Translations under genes and position numbers: made by a program
Shown here: positions 8,940 to 17,111 of the stretch, piece by piece
How positions within the stretch are numbered: the first letter of the stretch is position 1
Layout: the number at the start of each line of letters is the position of its first letter
Origin: Verrucomicrobiota bacterium
GTDB taxonomy: Bacteria > Verrucomicrobiota > Lentisphaeria > JABSQK01 > JAJFLO01
NCBI GenBank assembly: GCA_021772615.1
Contig: JAJFLQ010000067.1
Span: 1 to 52,246, forward strand
Reading direction: 5' to 3'
DNA: 52,246 nt
The notes under the pieces: generated by a model
Database searches by the model: none
What the model was told of the DNA's origin: nothing
What the model saw: only the letters and a program-made list of their open reading frames with translations

Positions 8940-9206
8940 CGGCGTCACGAGCCACATATGGCTGCGCTTGTTCAACTTTTCACATCGCTTACCGCAGGCT
9001 CCTAGGGAGCGGATTATTTACATCAAAACCTCATCTGCGACGCATATGTATAGCGATCGCTCTGAAAATAGTGCCGTTGGCACGGTATTAATCCCAATAT
9101 CCTCACATTTCCGTTTGCAAAATCAACGCATGAAATTATCATTTACCCCTTCGAAGGCGCATTCGCCGTACGGCATCAGGTCACGCGCCAGCGTTTTCAC
9201 ACAGCC

Positions 9207-9282
9207 GACCCCATCGTCTAGTGGCCTAGGACACCGGGTTTTCATCCCGGCAACACGGGTTCGACTCCCGTTGGGGTCGCCA
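9207..9282 (+). tRNA. tRNA-Glu (anticodon TTC)
   Basis: A full cloverleaf. The acceptor arms are GACCCCA (9207-9213) and TGGGGTC (9272-9278), with discriminator G and an encoded CCA (9280-9282). The anticodon stem is CCGGG/CCCGG with a 7-base loop whose anticodon TTC is at 9241-9243. The T-arm contains GGTTCGACTCC. The D-arm starts ATCGTCTAGTGG, the usual tRNA-Glu pattern. A decayed serine recombinase on the opposite strand reads into this gene, so the tRNA or its flank may have served as an integration site. The gene itself looks intact. Confidence 0.95.
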
Positions 9283-10223
9283 TTCAATACTGTTAGTCGC
9301 ACCATTTAGTTGCAGCCGGATATTAAATCCGGCTGCGGTGCGGTCAATTCGTGCGACATGAGCGACGAGAAAGGCTTTCTTGAGGTCTGCATTATCTCCG
9401 GCTGTTTCTACGGCGTCAGCGAACCATTTCATTTGCGAAATGACGTTCTCCGCATCGTCGAAGATCGAAAGATCGCTGTCGACAATTGTACGTAAATCCC
9501 CTACCCTGTCGGTGAGCCGATCAATTTCCCGCGTCGCTGCCGACAGCTTATTATTCCATCGGTCTTTATTGTCGAGCGTGACTATTCCGGATAGAAAATC
9601 GGTCTCGATCTTGTCGCGATCTCTTTCCGCCTGCCTAAGTGCGCGGGTGGCTTGGTTGAGTTCCGGCTTGATGTCTTCGACGGCACGGCGCTTTTCCGCA
9701 GCCGATTCCGCCAAGCAGGCTTTGATGTCGTCCTCATGCAGCGGCATGTTCTTCACCGCTACAATGATGGCATGTTCGGCGTCCGGCGCTGATATCTGCG
9801 GATTCCGGCAATTCCTCTGGTCCGTGCAGCGGTAGTAATAGTAGCGCTGATTGCGGCCTTTTGAATATGACGGCGACATCAGGCAGCCGCATTCGCAAAT
9901 ATCATTGAGGTGAGCAGGTAGGGGTAAGTCTGCGCATTGGGCCGGGAACCCTTATTGCGCTTCGGCAAACGGTCTTGCACGCGGTCAAACAGGTCGCGTG
10001 AGATGATCGCCTCGTGGTTGCCGGGGTGTTCTTCGCCCGCGTAGACGATGACGCCGGTATAGGTCTTGTTTGATAACATCTTGTATAGTGCCGTGGTGCT
10101 GATGTCCTGGTATCGTTTTGACGGCTCATGCCCGGACTTGCCGTCGGCGTAGCTGCGGAAGATGTCCCGGATGATTTCTGCCTTGCGTGGATCGATTTGC
10201 AGGGTGTTGTTGTGTTTCTCGCC
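9226..10223 (-). pseudogene. Large serine recombinase remnant, frameshifted and lacking its catalytic domain
   Basis: C-terminal two thirds of a phage or transposon-type large serine recombinase. The recombinase domain starts abruptly at about 10223 (TLQIDPRKAEIIRDIFRSYA), continues through TTALYKMLSNKTYTGVIVY and NPYLLTSM-like sequence, then breaks near 9897, where one base appears lost within ATATTTGCGAATGC. The next frame supplies the Cys-rich zinc-ribbon region (CECGCLMSPSYSKGR, then YYYYRCTDQRNC) and the long coiled coil. The N-terminal resolvase domain with the catalytic Ser is absent, replaced at about 10224-10232 by a WD40 fragment. The frame has no stop before it runs antisense into tRNA-Glu, ending at 9226, so its original C-terminus was lost or fused at the insertion. 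Confidence 0.85.
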
Positions 10224-10232
10224 AATTCACCG

Positions 10233-10620
10233 TCGCTCGCGGCGAGTGTTCGACCATCGGAGCTGAACTCAAGGCGTCCCACCGCTGCAGAATGCCCGGA
10301 GACTTCCGCCGCGATAGCCCTTTCGACCAAGTTCCACAGACCGACACCCGCTGAATGACCGGTGGCCAGTACGATGCCATCAGGACTGAAACATATGCTG
10401 GTGACCGGAGTCGTCCCATTTGACATGCTAGACCGTTTTTCGCCGGAGTTTACGTCCCAGAGATCAAGTACCCCATCGGCGCCGCCGGACACGAGCGTCT
10501 GGCCATCCGGACTAAAACAAACAAAGTTGACGCCTGGGCCATGGCCCGGCAACGACAAATACTCCACTCCCCTCTTTAGGTCCCACAATAGAATGCTGTC
10601 GTCGGTTCCGGCGGACGCAG
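10233..10620 (-). pseudogene. WD40-repeat protein fragment, truncated at both ends
   Basis: About 130 codons encoding beta-propeller repeats. The typical WD40 endings are seen as SILLWDLKRG, GVLDLWDVNSG and GVGLWNLVER, each preceded by a CFSPDGQTLVSGG-like strand; a last repeat begins LEFSSDGRTLAASDG. There is no proper start: the upstream end stops exactly where the tandem 30-bp repeats begin (10621). There is no proper end: the downstream side joins the recombinase remnant at about 10224-10232. It is therefore the middle of a once longer WD40 gene, cut by two different mobile-element events. The host function of the original gene cannot be deduced. Confidence 0.8.
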
Positions 10621-10680
10621 ACTAAACCTAGGACAGTCCTAGATAAAGGGACTAAACCTAGGACAGTCCTAGATAAAGGT
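10621..10680 (+). repeat. Two tandem 30-bp REP-like palindromic units
   Basis: Two head-to-tail copies (10621-10650 and 10651-10680), identical except for the last base. Each contains the palindrome CTAGGAC-A-GTCCTAG flanked by unequal sequences (ACTAAAC before, ATAAAGG after). They lie 54 bp upstream of a RAYT transposase gene, the standard place for REP elements recognised by such an enzyme. I found no further full copy in the window. Confidence 0.85.
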
Positions 10681-10734
10681 GTGGAACGACGTATATTGAG
10701 CAAGACGGAATACTTCAACAGTGAGGAGGATAAC

Positions 10735-11700
10735 ATGTATTGCAACCGCGTGAAAATGACGACGGACCAACGAAGCTTTTATCTGATCACGAACCGAATC
10801 GTCGGCGGTAGTTTTGTTCTCGGCGACGTCGAGAAGGAGAAACTGAGACACTTAATGTTTGCGGGTACGGAACGTTTGAGCTACAGGATTTGGGATTATG
10901 TGATCATGGGCAACCACTACCATGCGGTGATTGAAATACCGGAAGCCAACGCGATGGCGCGTGACGAGTTGATCGAACGATGGCAACGCTATTATCGACT
11001 ACCCTCACTTGTCGATCCCGGTGACGATGCGCTAGAAGGATTCAGGCAGAGGATCCACAATGTCAGTTTGGCCGTCTCCAATTTTCAACAGCGATTCACG
11101 CAATGGTATAATAAGCGAAATGGTCGATGGGGGCGCTTGTTTGGCGGCCGGTTCGACAGCGTTATCGTAGACCGATACGGCTCGCTCGCTAAAATGATGG
11201 CGTATGTTACACTGAATCCAGTGCGTGCCGAGATCGTGGCAGACCCGGCGGAGTACAGATGGTGTGGCTACGGCGAAAGAATGGCAAAAGGGCGACTGCA
11301 GGAAGAAAATACGGAGCTGCCGGCGTTGCTTGCACATGAGCTTGGGTTGAGCACCGTTGAAGTGGACGGAAACGAGGCGACGGTAATGAATGTGTTGTGG
11401 ACGCGGTTCCGCGCGTATCTTTTGGGTCATACTGCGGATAGAAGCGGCATCGACCGCCGCCAGGTTGCCGATGTACTGAATAAAGAGAATCGGGCGCTGG
11501 CTTTGACTTGGAGTCAGAGACTGATGCTGAAAGTCCGATTCGCAAGCAAAGGCGTCGCGGTCGGGTCGAAGGAATTCGTAGAGGATGTATTACGTCAACA
11601 TGGGGCGGCACTGGGGTACAAGCGCGAACATCGTCCCGAAGAAGCGCGGGCATGGGATGAAACGTATTGCTTACGTAAACATCAGCGATGGATAGGGTGA
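10735..11700 (+). CDS. REP-associated tyrosine transposase (RAYT, IS200-like HUH fold)
   Basis: A 321-residue single-domain Y1 transposase of the REP-associated type, which nicks single-stranded palindromic REP sequences through a tyrosine. The HUH metal site is in DYVIMGNHYHAVIE. The likely catalytic Tyr is in FQQRFTQWYNKRNGRWGRLF, the usual RAYT signature, followed by YVTLNPVRAEIV. The frame is open from a GTG at 10681, but the ATG at 10735 is chosen because GAGGAGG lies 7 bases upstream. The gene looks intact, unlike every other mobile element nearby. The two palindromic repeats directly upstream are its probable substrate. RAYT genes are often domesticated single-copy genes rather than active insertion sequences. 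Confidence 0.9.
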   Translation: MYCNRVKMTTDQRSFYLITNRIVGGSFVLGDVEKEKLRHLMFAGTERLSYRIWDYVIMGNHYHAVIEIPEANAMARDELIERWQRYYRLPSLVDPGDDALEGFRQRIHNVSLAVSNFQQRFTQWYNKRNGRWGRLFGGRFDSVIVDRYGSLAKMMAYVTLNPVRAEIVADPAEYRWCGYGERMAKGRLQEENTELPALLAHELGLSTVEVDGNEATVMNVLWTRFRAYLLGHTADRSGIDRRQVADVLNKENRALALTWSQRLMLKVRFASKGVAVGSKEFVEDVLRQHGAALGYKREHRPEEARAWDETYCLRKHQRWIG

Positions 11701-11706
11701 TTGGAT

Positions 11707-11904
11707 TTACGGCGGGCTCAGCGTTGTTGAATCCGAGTTTTTTGTCGTTGCGTCGGCTGATTTCTCGGGTACTTGAAAATCTTCTTGTGGGCAGGCTCCG
11801 TCCGGGCACTGCATCGTAACGAATCCGACCGCAGAGAACCCGGTTTTGAAATCTCCCACTAAGGGGCTGGTCACTGCCCCAAAAGCGTGCGGGATGATCG
11901 GTCC
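11707..11904 (-). CDS. Small open frame of unknown function, downstream half of an interrupted frame
   Basis: About 65 codons starting MWGPIIPHAFGAVTSPLVGD, with plausible protein-like composition (mixed hydrophobic and charged residues, two Cys in QCPDGACPQED). It is in the same reading frame as the open frame at 11914-12132, separated only by a TAA at 11914-11916. The two may be separate small genes or one gene broken by a nonsense mutation. No family recognised. It converges on the RAYT gene. Confidence 0.3.
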   Translation of the reverse strand, partial: GPIIPHAFGAVTSPLVGDFKTGFSAVGFVTMQCPDGACPQEDFQVPEKSADATTKNSDSTTLSPP

Positions 11905-11913
11905 CCACATAGA

Positions 11914-12132
11914 TTAACGCGCCCCGTCAGGATCTGATACCTGTAACTCGGCGCCCAAATGATAATGTAGTGGCAATGCAACAGCCTGTGCGTTAGTTTG
12001 CGGCACCTGCTCATGGTTCACCTTCTCCGCCATGTTGCTAAGATTACAAGCGATAATGTGATTAAGGGCCGGATTCCGGCAAAGCCGACTAATGGATACC
12101 GGGGCCAGAGGTATCTCGTTTCTACGTGGCAT
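11914..12132 (-). CDS. Small open frame of unknown function, upstream half of an interrupted frame
   Basis: About 72 codons from the ATG at 12132 (the frame itself opens at 12195). The sequence includes SRLCRNPALNHIIACNLSNM and a Gln/His-rich middle. It ends at TAA 11914-11916, after which the same frame continues open to 11707. Existence as a real protein is uncertain. The surrounding DNA is a patchwork of decayed elements, so a pseudogene is as likely as two short genes. Confidence 0.28.
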   Translation of the reverse strand: MPRRNEIPLAPVSISRLCRNPALNHIIACNLSNMAEKVNHEQVPQTNAQAVALPLHYHLGAELQVSDPDGAR

Positions 12133-12395
12133 TAGAGATTGGCCCTGATGCGAACGAACTGCCGGGTTCGTATCCACCCAACGGTGAACCTGCACACTCT
12201 GGACACGTCGTAGTCGGTCGTCGAAGGTGGTTTAGTTGTGTCGCGTAGCGCCACGACGGATAGGAGCGTGAAACCCACACTAAAGTGTGAACTCCAACAC
12301 AAGATCGGCAAAGCCAATGTTCTGGATATACGGAACCGCCTTCTCCCTGCATGCGAGACTATGTGGCGGTTTTTGCACGTACATGGGAGCTTGAT

Positions 12396-13232
12396 ATGAT
12401 ACAGGATTTGAGAGGCGTAACGGTTTATATTACCGGTGCAAGCCGGGGCATTGGCGAAGCCATTGCCCTGCGCTGTGCCCGTGACGGCGCGAATATCGTG
12501 CTGGCCGCACGGACAGCGGAGCCCCATAACACGTTGCCGGGTACGATCTACTCTGTCGCGAAGGCTGTAGAAGCGACCGGCGGCCGTGCACTCCCGACAG
12601 TTGTTGATGTGCGCGACGAAATGCAGGTACAAGCCTCGGTGCGTGGTGCAGTCGAGGCTTTCGGCGGTATCGACGTGCTGGTAAACTGCGCAAGTTACGT
12701 ACGCCTGACGGGCACGGCCGACACTACCATGAAGGCATATGATTTGATGTTCGACGTTATTGCACGCGGCACATTTCTGTGTACGCAGGCGTGTCTGCCA
12801 TATCTTATGTCATCACAACGCCCGCAGATTCTCAATATCTGCCCTCCATTGAGCCTGCGCCGCCGCTGGCTCACCCCCCATATTCCATACACTGCCGCCA
12901 AGTATTCTGTGAGCCTGTTCGTACTAGGAATGGCGGCAGAATTGGCGACATCCGGGGTTGCTGTGACGGGTTTGTGGCCAAAGACACTGATTGCCACCAG
13001 CGCCATGAATGTGGTGTTGGGCGACGAGATGAAGCTGCGCCGTTGCAGGAAGCCGGCAATCATGGCAGATGCAGCGTACGAGCTGTTGACATCCGCACGT
13101 GACGACTACAAAGGAAAACTGTTATTGGACGAGGACATATTGCGTGAATCGGGAATTTGCGATTTCGCGTCCTACCGCGTCGACCCCGATGTTGCCGAGA
13201 GTGACTTGATTCCTGACGGCTATGTTGATTGA
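12396..13232 (+). CDS. HSDL2-like short-chain dehydrogenase/reductase
   Basis: A 278-residue NAD(P)-dependent SDR of the hydroxysteroid-dehydrogenase-like 2 type, with oxidoreductase activity on an unidentified alcohol or ketone. The nucleotide-binding motif is TGASRGIGEAIALRCARDGA at the N-terminus; VNCAS follows; the active-site YTAAK is present. The HSDL2 family signatures GLWPKTLIATSAM and CRKPAIMADAAYELL are clear, and the end (DEDILRESGICDFASYRVDP) matches the family throughout. The usual catalytic Ser of NISPPL is Cys here (NICPPL). The frame opens at 12351, but the ATG at 12396, preceded by GGGAG, fits the family N-terminus. It stands alone beside decayed mobile DNA. Confidence 0.9.
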   Translation: MIQDLRGVTVYITGASRGIGEAIALRCARDGANIVLAARTAEPHNTLPGTIYSVAKAVEATGGRALPTVVDVRDEMQVQASVRGAVEAFGGIDVLVNCASYVRLTGTADTTMKAYDLMFDVIARGTFLCTQACLPYLMSSQRPQILNICPPLSLRRRWLTPHIPYTAAKYSVSLFVLGMAAELATSGVAVTGLWPKTLIATSAMNVVLGDEMKLRRCRKPAIMADAAYELLTSARDDYKGKLLLDEDILRESGICDFASYRVDPDVAESDLIPDGYVD

Positions 13233-13235
13233 TTA

Positions 13236-13749
13236 TCACTCGGATACGTGGAAATTGTCAGTGGTGCGGCGTAATGCGATGGAGCAGAACCTCTTGCAAG
13301 AATATAAAGGCATGCCCAACGGCATGTCGACGTTTCTTGTAATATCTTTATCCCCATATGGTTGCGTTGTTACGCGGTAATTTTCCGTGGATTTTGAGTA
13401 ATAGGCATTGTCCGCCTCAAATGCCACTATCTCGCCCGACAATGTTCCTGTTTTTTGATAATCATCGTAGGAATCTGTTGCGGAAACGTCTATGAGTATT
13501 CGTGGTGCCACGGATTTTTCGAAGCCTTTTCCGACAGGTTGCCAGCCTGAATATCGTGTGCTCAATGAATTTGGACGTCCGTACAGGGCCGGCTTCTGAT
13601 CGACATTTTCTCGGTCTATCGTCTCGTTTCACGCCCGGATCCGCGATACGCAGCGACCGCTAAGCGCCGTGACGTGTATACGCTCCAACCAATTCTATAC
13701 GTAAATGACATTCCGCATAGCCTGATCCACGAGATTTTCTACAATCCAC
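13236..13749. other. Intergenic region with a doubtful open frame and a dispersed motif copy
   Basis: A minus-strand frame at 13236-13565 encodes 109 residues including VAPRILIDVSATDSYDDYQK and EIVAFEADNAYY. The first two thirds look protein-like and the end does not; it may be a gene fragment. It matches no family I know and stops 3 bp from the SDR stop. It contains a variant copy of the dispersed GGCAGCCTGTCGG motif at 13529-13546. The rest, up to 13749, presumably holds the mraY promoter; I see no clear elements. Confidence 0.35.
13529..13546 (-). repeat. Dispersed GGCAGCCTGTCGG motif, variant copy 2
   Basis: On the minus strand this reads GCTGGCAACCTGTCGGAA, one mismatch over 16 bases to the copy at 18468-18483. 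It lies within a doubtful 109-codon open frame between the SDR and mraY genes. Confidence 0.4.
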
Positions 13750-14877
13750 ATGTTTTACTACCTTCATCACCTCGGCAGTCTTGTCGAATCCCTGTCTTAC
13801 CTGCGCCTGTTCCGGTATATCACGTTCCGGGCATGCGGCGCCGCGTTGACCGCGTTTCTTGTAACGTTGCTGCTCGGTCCATTCGTCATAAAGCTGCTGA
13901 AACGCCTCCAGGCCACTGCGCCCGGACATATGGACGGCGTGCTTTCCACCGCGGAACTGGATCGATCAAAGGATAAGGTACCGACAATGGGCGGAGCCTT
14001 GATCCTATTCGGAATAGTTGTCGCGATTCTGCTCTGGGCAATACCTCATAATTCACTGGTACAGGTGTTCCTCGGTCTCCTCGTTTCACTTGGCCTGGTT
14101 GGCTTCATCGATGACTTCCGTAAAGTCGTAGCGAAGAGTAAGGCCGGACTCCCAGGAAAATGGAAATTGTTTTTTCAGGTACTTATCGGGCTGGTTTCCG
14201 TATGGTGCCTCAATGCCACACCGGAAACGGGAGATAATATGACGAAACTCATGGTTCCGCTCCTCAAAGATCCGCTGATCGAGAATATGGCCTTGTGGAT
14301 TGCACTGGCATTCAGCTGTACGGTGGTCGTCGCCTCGTCAAATGCTGTTAACCTGAGTGACGGCATGGATGGCCTGGCAATTGGGTGCGTGATTATTTGC
14401 ACGTTTACATATGCCTGCTTCGCGTATTTTTGCGGCCATAAATATTTCGCGCTGTACCTGCAGATTCCACACATCAGCGGCGCCAGCGAAGTCGTTGTAA
14501 TCGCTACGGCAATCATCGGTGCGGGATTGGGGTTTCTGTGGCACAACTGCTATCCAGCAGCGATGTTCATGGGTGATACTGGCAGTCTGAGCATCGGCGG
14601 CGCAATCGGCCTCATAGCGGTTCTGGTGAAGCAAGAACTGCTGCTGCTGATCGTGGGCGGCGTTTTTGTAGCGGAAGCAGGCTCGGTGATTCTACAGGTG
14701 TCCTGGTTCAAATTGAGCCGCCGACTGTATGGCGAGCCTCGACGACTTTTCCGCTGCGCGCCAATCCATCATCATTTTCAAAAAGCCGGCTGGAAGGAAA
14801 CGCAAGTTGTAATCCGGTTCTGGATAATTGCGTTACTGTTGGGAGCCGTGGGGCTGGCGACGCTGAAGATTCGGTAA
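13750..14877 (+). CDS. mraY: Phospho-N-acetylmuramoyl-pentapeptide-transferase
   Basis: A 375-residue polytopic inner-membrane enzyme that transfers phospho-MurNAc-pentapeptide from UDP to undecaprenyl phosphate, giving lipid I, the first membrane step of peptidoglycan synthesis. Family marks in order: FRYITFRACGAA at the N-terminus, KVPTMGGALIL, GFIDDFRK (the Mg-binding Asp pair), NAVNLSDGMDGLAIG, FMGDTGSLSIGGAIG, and the closing CAPIHHHFQKAGWKE with the substrate-binding triple His. About ten membrane helices are present. The length is normal. It is isolated here: none of the mur, fts or mra genes that usually flank it is present, so the division and cell-wall cluster is dispersed in this genome. 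Confidence 0.97.
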   Translation: MFYYLHHLGSLVESLSYLRLFRYITFRACGAALTAFLVTLLLGPFVIKLLKRLQATAPGHMDGVLSTAELDRSKDKVPTMGGALILFGIVVAILLWAIPHNSLVQVFLGLLVSLGLVGFIDDFRKVVAKSKAGLPGKWKLFFQVLIGLVSVWCLNATPETGDNMTKLMVPLLKDPLIENMALWIALAFSCTVVVASSNAVNLSDGMDGLAIGCVIICTFTYACFAYFCGHKYFALYLQIPHISGASEVVVIATAIIGAGLGFLWHNCYPAAMFMGDTGSLSIGGAIGLIAVLVKQELLLLIVGGVFVAEAGSVILQVSWFKLSRRLYGEPRRLFRCAPIHHHFQKAGWKETQVVIRFWIIALLLGAVGLATLKIR

Positions 14878-15079
14878 ATGCCGGCAATCACCGTGGCGCG
14901 TGATCCAATGTCTTTGAATGACACCTTTCGTTGCACTTACATGTCTTGGAGACAAAGCCTAAATTCAACGACATTGTAACGCGATCGCCGCGACCTATGC
15001 GGACGTTTTCGAGCGGGTTCCGACCTGCGCAGCGACAGATGCAGGACGTGACACCCGATGAATAAATAATATCGCGTGT

Positions 15080-16030
15080 CTATGGCCGTGCAGAATGATC
15101 GGCACCTGACGTAGTTGTTTCAGGCCTTGGCACATCAATCGCGTACAGATATCCCTCATTATCGTCATCTGGCGGGGTGGTATTGAACGTAGCCCATACC
15201 GGACGATGACTCGAAATGTCAGCAATCGCCGTCAAGATGTCACCGGGGTACCAGTCCGCATCAAACGCGACGACACCGGCATCCCCATTGAATTCGCTGG
15301 TATATACGGGATCACTCCAAATATTATCAGAATTTACCTTTGTGCCAACAACGGTGCTTACGTCGGTCGCAATTACGGAGCGCCAGCCAGAAAATAATGT
15401 ATTACTATCGCCGATTCGGATATCACCGAGGAGCAGAATATCCTGTTCCTCGCCGTTTTTTGACTGGACTTCGCTGACCAGATTCCGTATTGTTCTCATA
15501 TTGGTGCTGTTGTCTGCTCGCTCCTGACCGCTGGTTTCACAATCTGTATTTATTGCGGTAAAATCAAACGCGCCACAGGTAAAATTCACAACAAAAATAT
15601 CTCGCTCAAAGGTGCCGTCACCTGCCTTCAATGTCCGCGGCGTGTCTTGTTGCTGCACTAAAACGCCGTCCCACATGAACGCTGTATATACCGGCTGTCC
15701 GGCGTCATCCGACGGTTCGGACATGATGTACCGCCAGCCATTGAGTCGACTCCGGAGTTGATCCAGAACGAGACGGTCGCGGACTTCCTGCAAAGCGACA
15801 ATGTCCCACTGTGCGATGATACCCGCGATGCCGTCCAGCTGCGCGTCAGTACGGCTTTCGAAGCTCAGATTGCGAATCTTCCACGTTGCAATCCGGACCG
15901 TGTCGTCTCCGGCATGAGCTATCGCGCCAATATACGGAGCAGAAAAGAAGCAGGCAAGCAACATCCAGGTCGCATGTCTCCGAAGACGGGCTGTATTTGA
16001 CGTTTCTGCATGATATTGTTTCCGTTTCAT
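15080..16030 (-). CDS. Secreted EEP-family (DNase I-like) protein with degenerate active site
   Basis: A 316-residue exported protein with an endonuclease/exonuclease/phosphatase fold. A signal peptide (basic N-terminus, hydrophobic core TWMLLACFFSAPYIGAIAHA) precedes the domain. The family landmarks can be placed, but most catalytic residues are changed: IATWKIRNL (Asn to Lys), ALQEV (metal-binding Glu kept), INTDC where His-containing INTH is usual, LLGDIRIG where GDFN is usual, and SSHRPVWATF where the Asp of SDH is Ser. The fold is likely kept but nuclease or phosphatase activity is likely lost. A Thr/Ser/Asp-rich tail of about 30 residues follows. It stands alone, convergent with mraY. 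Confidence 0.82.
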   Translation of the reverse strand: MKRKQYHAETSNTARLRRHATWMLLACFFSAPYIGAIAHAGDDTVRIATWKIRNLSFESRTDAQLDGIAGIIAQWDIVALQEVRDRLVLDQLRSRLNGWRYIMSEPSDDAGQPVYTAFMWDGVLVQQQDTPRTLKAGDGTFERDIFVVNFTCGAFDFTAINTDCETSGQERADNSTNMRTIRNLVSEVQSKNGEEQDILLLGDIRIGDSNTLFSGWRSVIATDVSTVVGTKVNSDNIWSDPVYTSEFNGDAGVVAFDADWYPGDILTAIADISSHRPVWATFNTTPPDDDNEGYLYAIDVPRPETTTSGADHSARP

Positions 16031-16306
16031 GATGCCCGCCTGTTGATCGTATTAAAAGTGTAAGACCGTACCGGCCTTGCTACGTTTTGCCCATCAGCCG
16101 CTCTAAATCGGCCGCAGCGTATGGACGAATCGGTCGATGTAAACATACTGTAAGCCGGTTGGAGGCACGTTGAACTGCCCAGTCAGAGCTTAATGTATCC
16201 CGTGCAGTTCGGATTCAAAGCAATCGTTACCGGTTTTTCGTACGCAGTGGCGCCTGCATGAGTCGTAAGTCTAATCTTGAGCTTTCGCAACCTGGAGAAG
16301 CAATTC

Positions 16307-17026
16307 ATGGCGTCCGTGGCAGGACATCAAATTAATCACCTGCCTTATAGCGGGTATTTCGCGAAGATGGCATGTGTCGATCAATTCGTCCTGGTTGACA
16401 CGACACAGTATGTTAAGAAGGAATATCACAACCGCAATCGCATTCTGATTCGCAACAGCGGAGCCAGGTGGCTGACCGTGCCGGTTGTCACACACGGAAG
16501 ATTTCATCAGCTACTGAACGAAGTCGAGATCGATACGCGCTCCAACTGGCAGCGGCAGCATATCCGTGCAATTGAAGTCAACTACGCAACGGCACCATAT
16601 TTTCGCGATATGTTCTCAAAGCTGTCAACGATTTACACGGAGACAGAATGGCACCGACTGGCCGACTTCAATATTGCTTTGATTCGCCTCATCCGCGACA
16701 TCCTGAAAATCACAACGCCTATTCGTTTGTCGAGCGAACTCGGCGCGACCGGCAAAGCCACAGACTTGATCGCAGATATGTGTCGACGCACGCACGCCGA
16801 CACCTATCTTCACGGCCGTCACGCAGTAGATTACGTTGCGTTTGAAACGCTATCGAATCATGGAATTCGGAGTCTAATTCAGACATTTGACAGTACCCCA
16901 TACCCGCAGCAGAATCCTGGCTTCACCCCCAATTTATCGGTTATCGATTTAATCTTTAACTGTGGGCCCGCTTCGCTGGAGATCCTTATGAGTGGTAATA
17001 TTGTAGCGGCACATTGTGAGGCCTGA
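16307..17026 (+). CDS. WbqC-like family protein
   Basis: A 239-residue cytoplasmic protein of the WbqC-like family, often found in O-antigen and sugar-nucleotide clusters and thought to take part in amide-sugar or surface-polysaccharide synthesis; the biochemical role is not settled. The N-terminal signature HQINHLPYSGYFAKMACVDQ with FVLVDTTQYVKKEYHNRN is clear, as are the WLTVPV and LIADMCRRTHADTYLHGR-like blocks. The frame opens at 16277, but the ATG at 16307, preceded by GGAGAAG, fits the family N-terminus. It is followed about 85 bp later by a GNAT acetyltransferase on the same strand, so the two may be co-expressed for modification of a surface sugar. Confidence 0.88.
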   Translation: MASVAGHQINHLPYSGYFAKMACVDQFVLVDTTQYVKKEYHNRNRILIRNSGARWLTVPVVTHGRFHQLLNEVEIDTRSNWQRQHIRAIEVNYATAPYFRDMFSKLSTIYTETEWHRLADFNIALIRLIRDILKITTPIRLSSELGATGKATDLIADMCRRTHADTYLHGRHAVDYVAFETLSNHGIRSLIQTFDSTPYPQQNPGFTPNLSVIDLIFNCGPASLEILMSGNIVAAHCEA

Positions 17027-17111
17027 CACGCCCCCTGAATGATTCATCCGCATTCTACAGCGAGCACGGATCCCAGCTCAAATCAACAGGTTTTCTGCAG
17101 GACTACGGCAA

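Noticed and set aside
9222..9232. CCTAGGACA in the tRNA D-arm matching the REP-like palindrome
   Set aside because: Nine bases only, and fully explained by the tRNA structure.
9123..9305. Minus-strand open frame reading GDPNGSRTRVAGMKTRCPRP
   Set aside because: This is the antisense translation of tRNA-Glu, a common annotation artefact.
11207..11908. 233-codon minus-strand open frame
   Set aside because: Most of it is antisense to the RAYT gene and it has shadow-type composition rich in Arg, Pro and Ser.
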